This document shows positions 4,263 through 7,374 of a stretch of 7,374 nt of DNA, piece after piece (position 1 is the stretch's first letter; every line of letters begins with the position of its first letter). A model generated the notes under the pieces. That model saw only the letters and a program-made list of their open reading frames with translations. It ran no database searches and had not been told where the DNA came from. The DNA is from Planctomycetes bacterium RBG_16_41_13 (GTDB taxonomy: Bacteria; Planctomycetota; Brocadiia; Brocadiales; Brocadiaceae): NCBI GenBank assembly GCA_001828295.1, contig MHYI01000174.1, forward strand, positions 386 through 7,759, read 5' to 3'. The position numbers were made by a program, and so were the translations under genes.

Positions 4263-6116
4263 TTAAAAATCATCATCGTCCAGGTCGTCATCAAGGTCGA
4301 AGTCATCTGCTCCTTTTTCAGCGTTTCTATTATATTCCGGCATTTGTATTTCTTTGATGGCGTCCTGATTCCTTTTAAACCAGTCTATTGAACCCAAACC
4401 TATAATTTCGCCATGACCCATTGCCGCTATAACCTCTTCCCCGTAATTGCCCGCAGCGGCATGGTCTTGAAAGAAGACGATTGTTATTATTTTATCGGAA
4501 CAGCGGTCAAGTATATAATCTCTGGCGTTATCCGGCAAGGTTCTTAACCCCTTTTCCTCAATCATTATCCAGTGGCAATCTGATTGCAGCGCATTGAGTA
4601 ATGCCATCGAAAATTTCAGGCCCTGGTCTATCCTTCTCCAGATATCCGGCGATAACGAGGTATCTAAATTGCTTGGCATCTGTTCATTGTATTTATCCCA
4701 CAGGCCTATTTTTGTTAAATCTTTTTGTAAATCATCCGTGGTGTATTTCTTTGAGAAACCGAGGGACTCCCGTAGAGAACGGTTCGGGAGAAATTCATAA
4801 TCCGCAGTTACAAACCACATGGATTCAAGGGCGGTTTTTGTCTTCTCCGCAACATGCCCAAGTATGCAATCGGTCAAAAATCCCAATGTGTAACGATTTA
4901 ATGTAACCGTGCTCAGGAGTCCAATCCGGCTTCCCTTCTTTAGCTCCCAATATTCAAGGGAACCTTCTATTGCAGGATGAGTAGTTTTTGGGGCAATGGT
5001 ATAGCTTGCCGGTGGAACTGCTCCTGCCTTTGGGGTAATGACCGTGGTGTTGAGAAACTGGAAATATCTTCTGATTTGCGGATAGAGGCGGTTGATGCCG
5101 GTTGCCTTCCTGTTTACCTGTCGCATATTTGTCAGCATAAAGCGCAGCGCTATTAAATAGACAATTAATTCGCCCCACCCTTTGCCTTCGGAAATAATAG
5201 ATTTGCCCATGATGAGCAATATTAAGAAAATCGCCAGGGCAAAGACAATGTTGCTGATTAACTGGCTATACTCCAAAGATCTCAACCTTCCTTCATAGGC
5301 GTCGTGAAACTTTTTTATTGGCCCGGAGGAAAAAAGGGTTTTTCCCAGCCACTGTTCGTTTTCATGCGTTGAAACGTTCAATGCCTTTTGCCGCTGGATA
5401 ATCCGTAAATATTCCCTGCTTGTTCCCTTTGCAAATTTTTCCAGTGACGCCGAATTTCTCGCCGCATAAACACTTACTTTATAAAGAAATATGGCAGAGA
5501 AGCCCATAAGGGTAAAGTTTAAAAGTGTTAAAAGTGCATTGATGTATAATAATGTAGCAATGGCGACCATAAAGGTGGCCAAAGGTATGACCGTATCAAG
5601 GATCATCCATAACGCCCTGCTGCAGAACCTTGAATCCCTTCGCGCCAGCCGCACGATAATTTTGTCGTCGCTGAAATCCTGCTCAAGGGGTGTTCCGATT
5701 TTAAAGCCTGAGCCGAAGTGCAGAAATATTCTCTTTGTGCAAAATTCTTCGTATTTTCGCCTCAGTTTTAAGCCCCTTGATTTTGAAAAATAAATAGACC
5801 ATGCGGCGATCAACAGTGAGAACAAGATGGATAATCCGCATAAAACGAGAAATATAGTAGAGGTACGTGCATTGAATTCATAGTGGAGGAGTTTTATGGT
5901 ACGGCCACTTTGCATAGCCTTGGCGTAATAAATTGCAAGGCCAATAGTCCATACCTGAAATGATACCCCGATAAAATTGGTAAAAAGGATGAGGAATGAT
6001 TCTTTTCTGAACCGCCAGATAGAATCTCCCATTAGCCATTTAAGCACCAAACGGTACTGATCGAAGGTTTTCATAAAACCGTCGTATCGTGTCTTTAAAA
6101 AAGAGTACATATTCAT
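4263..6116 (-). CDS. ABC-exporter-like membrane protein with degenerate ATPase domain
   Basis: This 617-residue protein has the layout of an ABC half-exporter. Six hydrophobic segments (about 41-65, 86-110, 168-190, 192-216, 285-305, 313-330) are followed by a nucleotide-binding-like domain (about 384-580). The second domain keeps the ABC order of motifs but has lost the key residues. KKGSRIGLLSTVTLNRYTL (393-411) replaces Walker A, with no GxGK(S/T) and Arg408 or a neighbour at the lysine position. The Q-loop region reads TADYEFLPNRSLRESL, without the glutamine. The signature LSGGQ appears as LSPDI (488-492). Walker B reads WIMIEE (516-521), and the H-loop region is FFQDHA. ATP hydrolysis is therefore doubtful. 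The C-terminus (603-617) is an aspartate-rich tail with ten Asp in fifteen residues. The start at 6116 is uncertain by two codons (Met3). It is the first gene of the compact four-gene unit and may scaffold, or partner in, glycan export. Confidence 0.75.
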   Translation of the reverse strand: MNMYSFLKTRYDGFMKTFDQYRLVLKWLMGDSIWRFRKESFLILFTNFIGVSFQVWTIGLAIYYAKAMQSGRTIKLLHYEFNARTSTIFLVLCGLSILFSLLIAAWSIYFSKSRGLKLRRKYEEFCTKRIFLHFGSGFKIGTPLEQDFSDDKIIVRLARRDSRFCSRALWMILDTVIPLATFMVAIATLLYINALLTLLNFTLMGFSAIFLYKVSVYAARNSASLEKFAKGTSREYLRIIQRQKALNVSTHENEQWLGKTLFSSGPIKKFHDAYEGRLRSLEYSQLISNIVFALAIFLILLIMGKSIISEGKGWGELIVYLIALRFMLTNMRQVNRKATGINRLYPQIRRYFQFLNTTVITPKAGAVPPASYTIAPKTTHPAIEGSLEYWELKKGSRIGLLSTVTLNRYTLGFLTDCILGHVAEKTKTALESMWFVTADYEFLPNRSLRESLGFSKKYTTDDLQKDLTKIGLWDKYNEQMPSNLDTSLSPDIWRRIDQGLKFSMALLNALQSDCHWIMIEEKGLRTLPDNARDYILDRCSDKIITIVFFQDHAAAGNYGEEVIAAMGHGEIIGLGSIDWFKRNQDAIKEIQMPEYNRNAEKGADDFDLDDDLDDDDF

Positions 6117-6308
6117 AGAGAATTATAAATAATTGTAATAGTTCACCACAGAGGACACTGAGAACGCAGAGAAAATAAATAAAAAGGGGGAGATCTGCAT
6201 AATTTTCTGTTTTTTATCTCTTAAAAAACCTCTGCGACCTCGGCGTTCTCTGTGGTAAGCGGTAAGCTGAATTGTTACAAATAATGGAAGCAGGAATGTT
6301 GGTGCGTT
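6117..6308. repeat. Intergenic inverted repeat of the 'accacagag' type
   Basis: The arms 6145-6171 (accacagaggacactgagaa...) and 6230-6256 are complementary at 22 of 27 positions around a 58-nt spacer. A 7-bp tandem ggtaagc-ggtaagc (6254-6267) follows. The repeat separates the upstream sulfotransferase gene from the ABC-like gene. Part of it (6243-6278) recurs at 7292-7320. The spacing and divergence suggest an old dispersed repeat rather than an efficient terminator. Confidence 0.7.
6122..6127 (-). promoter_or_regulatory. Candidate -10 box before the ABC-like gene
   Basis: A perfect TATAAT on the minus strand ends 5 nt before the ATG at 6116. No convincing -35 box is found at 17 nt (TGTGGT), and no Shine-Dalgarno sequence precedes the ATG. 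If used, it would give a leaderless or nearly leaderless transcript for the four-gene unit. The region is AT-rich, so a chance match is possible. Confidence 0.35.
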
Positions 6309-7094
6309 TTATTTCTTATATCCCCAGAAATCGCAGTAGTGCGGCATTAAATCGATAATTTTGGACGCCTCGGCAACGAGCCTTTTATCCGGCTCCTGTT
6401 GCCAGCGGTGTACCCTTTTGTCCGTAATGATGTTGCCATGCAGCTCATATTCATCCTTCCTTTTAATGTTTGCCGCATTAAAACTCCCGATGGCTCCGGT
6501 ATCGGGGATTTCACTTTCCAGGAAGGTCTTTATTTTTTGATATAGTTCCGTGTTTGTGCATAATTCTTCATATTTTACCTTTATGCAGTTTGCGTGTTCA
6601 ACCATTTCCAATTGTCTGTTAAACTCATTGTTAAGGTGCGTCGATAATGTTTCCGGCGTTAATTCTTTTTTCCAGCTTCCCTTCCCCTGTTTTTTCCGGT
6701 AATAAACGGAAACATATATATCCCGTGGGTCTCTTGCCGTCAGGATAAACCGTATGTCTTCAAATACCTGATAATAATTCTGCCAGCCACGGTGATGGAT
6801 TTCCTTTACTCCTAACTGGTGGATGTGCGGGGACAGGTGTGGCATTATTTGGCTCTTTAGTGCCTTGATAAGGGAGTTGTCTTCTTCATTCAGATATTTT
6901 TGTTTCAATGCCCTGAGATCAATCCCAAATTGTAAAAACAAGGTATAATCATTTTCCTGTATGCGGAATTTGTTCTTCCCCAAATTCGGTTCCCGAAGAA
7001 TAAAAGAATAAGGCAGCATGGTTAATGCCTCGCTGAGTACCGTGCCTCCCGTTCTTCTTAGTGAGGCGATGTAAATAAAGGGTTTTTTCTGCAT
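6309..7094 (-). CDS. Sulfotransferase family protein (predicted)
   Basis: This 261-residue predicted PAPS-dependent sulfotransferase is clearly divergent from the two downstream. The N-terminal loop IYIASLRRTGGTVLSEALTM (residues 7-26) carries an R-R-T-G-G-T version of the 5'-phosphosulfate-binding motif. IRFILTARDPRDIYVSVYYR (114-133, with R121 and S129) is the 3'-phosphate-binding segment. CIKVKYEELCTNTELYQKIKTFL (170-192) matches the common downstream helix. The end, RVHRWQQEPDKRLVAEASKIIDLMPHYCDFWGY, is the typical W...LGY-like closure, so the protein looks complete. The start at 7094 has a GGAAGG ribosome binding site (in 7106-7112) about 11 nt upstream and TATAAT further back. A 192-nt repeat-filled gap separates it from the ABC-like gene, so it may be transcribed separately. 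No signal peptide is seen. The substrate is unknown; a role in the same glycan pathway is inferred from location. Confidence 0.85.
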   Translation of the reverse strand: MQKKPFIYIASLRRTGGTVLSEALTMLPYSFILREPNLGKNKFRIQENDYTLFLQFGIDLRALKQKYLNEEDNSLIKALKSQIMPHLSPHIHQLGVKEIHHRGWQNYYQVFEDIRFILTARDPRDIYVSVYYRKKQGKGSWKKELTPETLSTHLNNEFNRQLEMVEHANCIKVKYEELCTNTELYQKIKTFLESEIPDTGAIGSFNAANIKRKDEYELHGNIITDKRVHRWQQEPDKRLVAEASKIIDLMPHYCDFWGYKK

Positions 7095-7105
7095 AGGGGT
7101 ATATA

Positions 7106-7122
7106 TCCTTCCGAAAATTATA
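7106..7122 (-). promoter_or_regulatory. Candidate -10 box and ribosome binding site of the upstream sulfotransferase
   Basis: On the minus strand a perfect TATAAT (complement of 7117-7122) precedes GGAAGGA (complement of 7106-7112), which precedes the ATG at 7094. This implies a leader of roughly 16 nt carrying a normal ribosome binding site. The -35 region falls inside the 28-bp direct repeat and matches the consensus poorly (GGATTA at 18 nt), so the promoter is tentative. Confidence 0.45.
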
Positions 7123-7151
7123 CATTAACCACATGCCAATAATCCATGCAC
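7121..7151. repeat. 31-bp direct repeat, copy 1
   Basis: The segment beginning attaaccacatgccaataa (core 7124-7151) recurs unchanged at 7324-7351, exactly 200 bp away. Extending to 7121 and 7321 adds a single mismatch. This copy lies immediately upstream of the candidate -10 box of the sulfotransferase gene. Confidence 0.85.
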
Positions 7152-7158
7152 TCTCTGC

Positions 7159-7183
7159 GGGTTCAAGTTTGTAACTTGAACCC
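7159..7183. repeat. Short hairpin (gggttcaagtt)
   Basis: gggttcaagtt-tgt-aacttgaaccc is a perfect 11-bp stem with a 3-nt loop. A sister hairpin with compensated changes in both arms lies at 7255-7279. Confidence 0.8.
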
Positions 7184-7254
7184 CACGTTTTATATCGTTG
7201 ATCCCACAATCAATTACACACAACTCTATTACCCCTATATCCGAATAAACTCAT

Positions 7255-7279
7255 GGGTTCAGGTTACAAACCTGAACCC
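7255..7279. repeat. Short hairpin (gggttcaggtt)
   Basis: gggttcaggtt-aca-aacctgaaccc is a perfect 11-bp stem with a 3-nt loop. Compared with 7159-7183 it differs at one arm position, and the opposite arm differs to match, so pairing is conserved. The two loops, tgt and aca, are also complementary. Confidence 0.8.
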
Positions 7280-7320
7280 GCCGGAATCTCAGCGTTCTCT
7301 GCGGTAAGCTGAACGGTTAC

Positions 7321-7351
7321 TATATTAACCACATGCCAATAATCCATGCAC
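7321..7351. repeat. 31-bp direct repeat, copy 2
   Basis: This is the second copy of the 7121-7151 repeat, at a distance of exactly 200 bp. It lies close to the window edge, so further copies beyond it cannot be ruled out. Confidence 0.85.
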
Positions 7352-7374
7352 GCATACGGCAATATCCTGAGAAT

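Noticed and set aside
4263..6116. Annotation as a working ABC transporter
   Set aside because: All the main ATPase motifs are altered, so naming it as an active exporter would overstate what the sequence shows.
6949..7209. Minus-strand open frame of 86 codons overlapping the start of the upstream sulfotransferase
   Set aside because: It overlaps the PAPS-binding loop region of the sulfotransferase in another frame and begins inside the repeat region; no family features are visible.
7121..7351. Riboswitch or attachment-site interpretation of the 200-bp spaced repeat
   Set aside because: No known riboswitch core is recognised, and no integrase or tRNA gene is nearby to support an att site. 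I kept it as a plain direct repeat.

Overview
The window is an accessory region of a bacterial genome with modest GC content. All seven genes that I can support lie on the minus strand. The organism cannot be fixed from the sequence alone. Short palindromic repeats of several families, a chromosomal higBA module and a sulfotransferase-rich glycan locus together resemble repeat-laden environmental genomes such as anammox Planctomycetota (Brocadiales) or similar candidate lineages. That placement is a low-confidence inference.

Positions 1-441 hold no gene and contain several layers of inverted and direct repeats. Positions 442-1041 hold a HigB/HigA toxin-antitoxin operon, toxin first, with a recognisable promoter and a candidate operator. 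The operon sits between two nearly identical 65-bp copies of a palindromic element (347-411 and 1090-1154). Positions 1042-1497 again hold no gene, but contain the second copy of that element, a GC-rich inverted repeat with 29-bp arms, and a 150-bp nested inverted repeat.

Positions 1498-6116, read right to left, form one compact unit: an ABC-exporter-like membrane protein whose ATPase domain has lost its key residues, a sulfotransferase, a GT4 glycosyltransferase and a second sulfotransferase. The spacings are 35 nt, a 29-nt overlap and a 1-nt overlap. A further sulfotransferase (6309-7094) lies upstream, behind its own candidate promoter and a repeat-filled gap. Three divergent sulfotransferases, a glycosyltransferase and a transporter-like membrane protein suggest assembly, sulfation and perhaps export of a surface or extracellular glycan. 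No sulfate-activation, polymerase or flippase genes are visible, so the locus probably continues beyond the window.

The most notable observations are the pseudo-ABC protein with an aspartate-rich tail; the apparent out-of-frame deletion at the end of the middle sulfotransferase, which would have created its overlap with the next gene; the toxin-antitoxin cassette bracketed by matching palindromic elements; and two genes with a -10-like hexamer exactly 5 nt before the ATG and no ribosome binding site, which suggests leaderless mRNAs.
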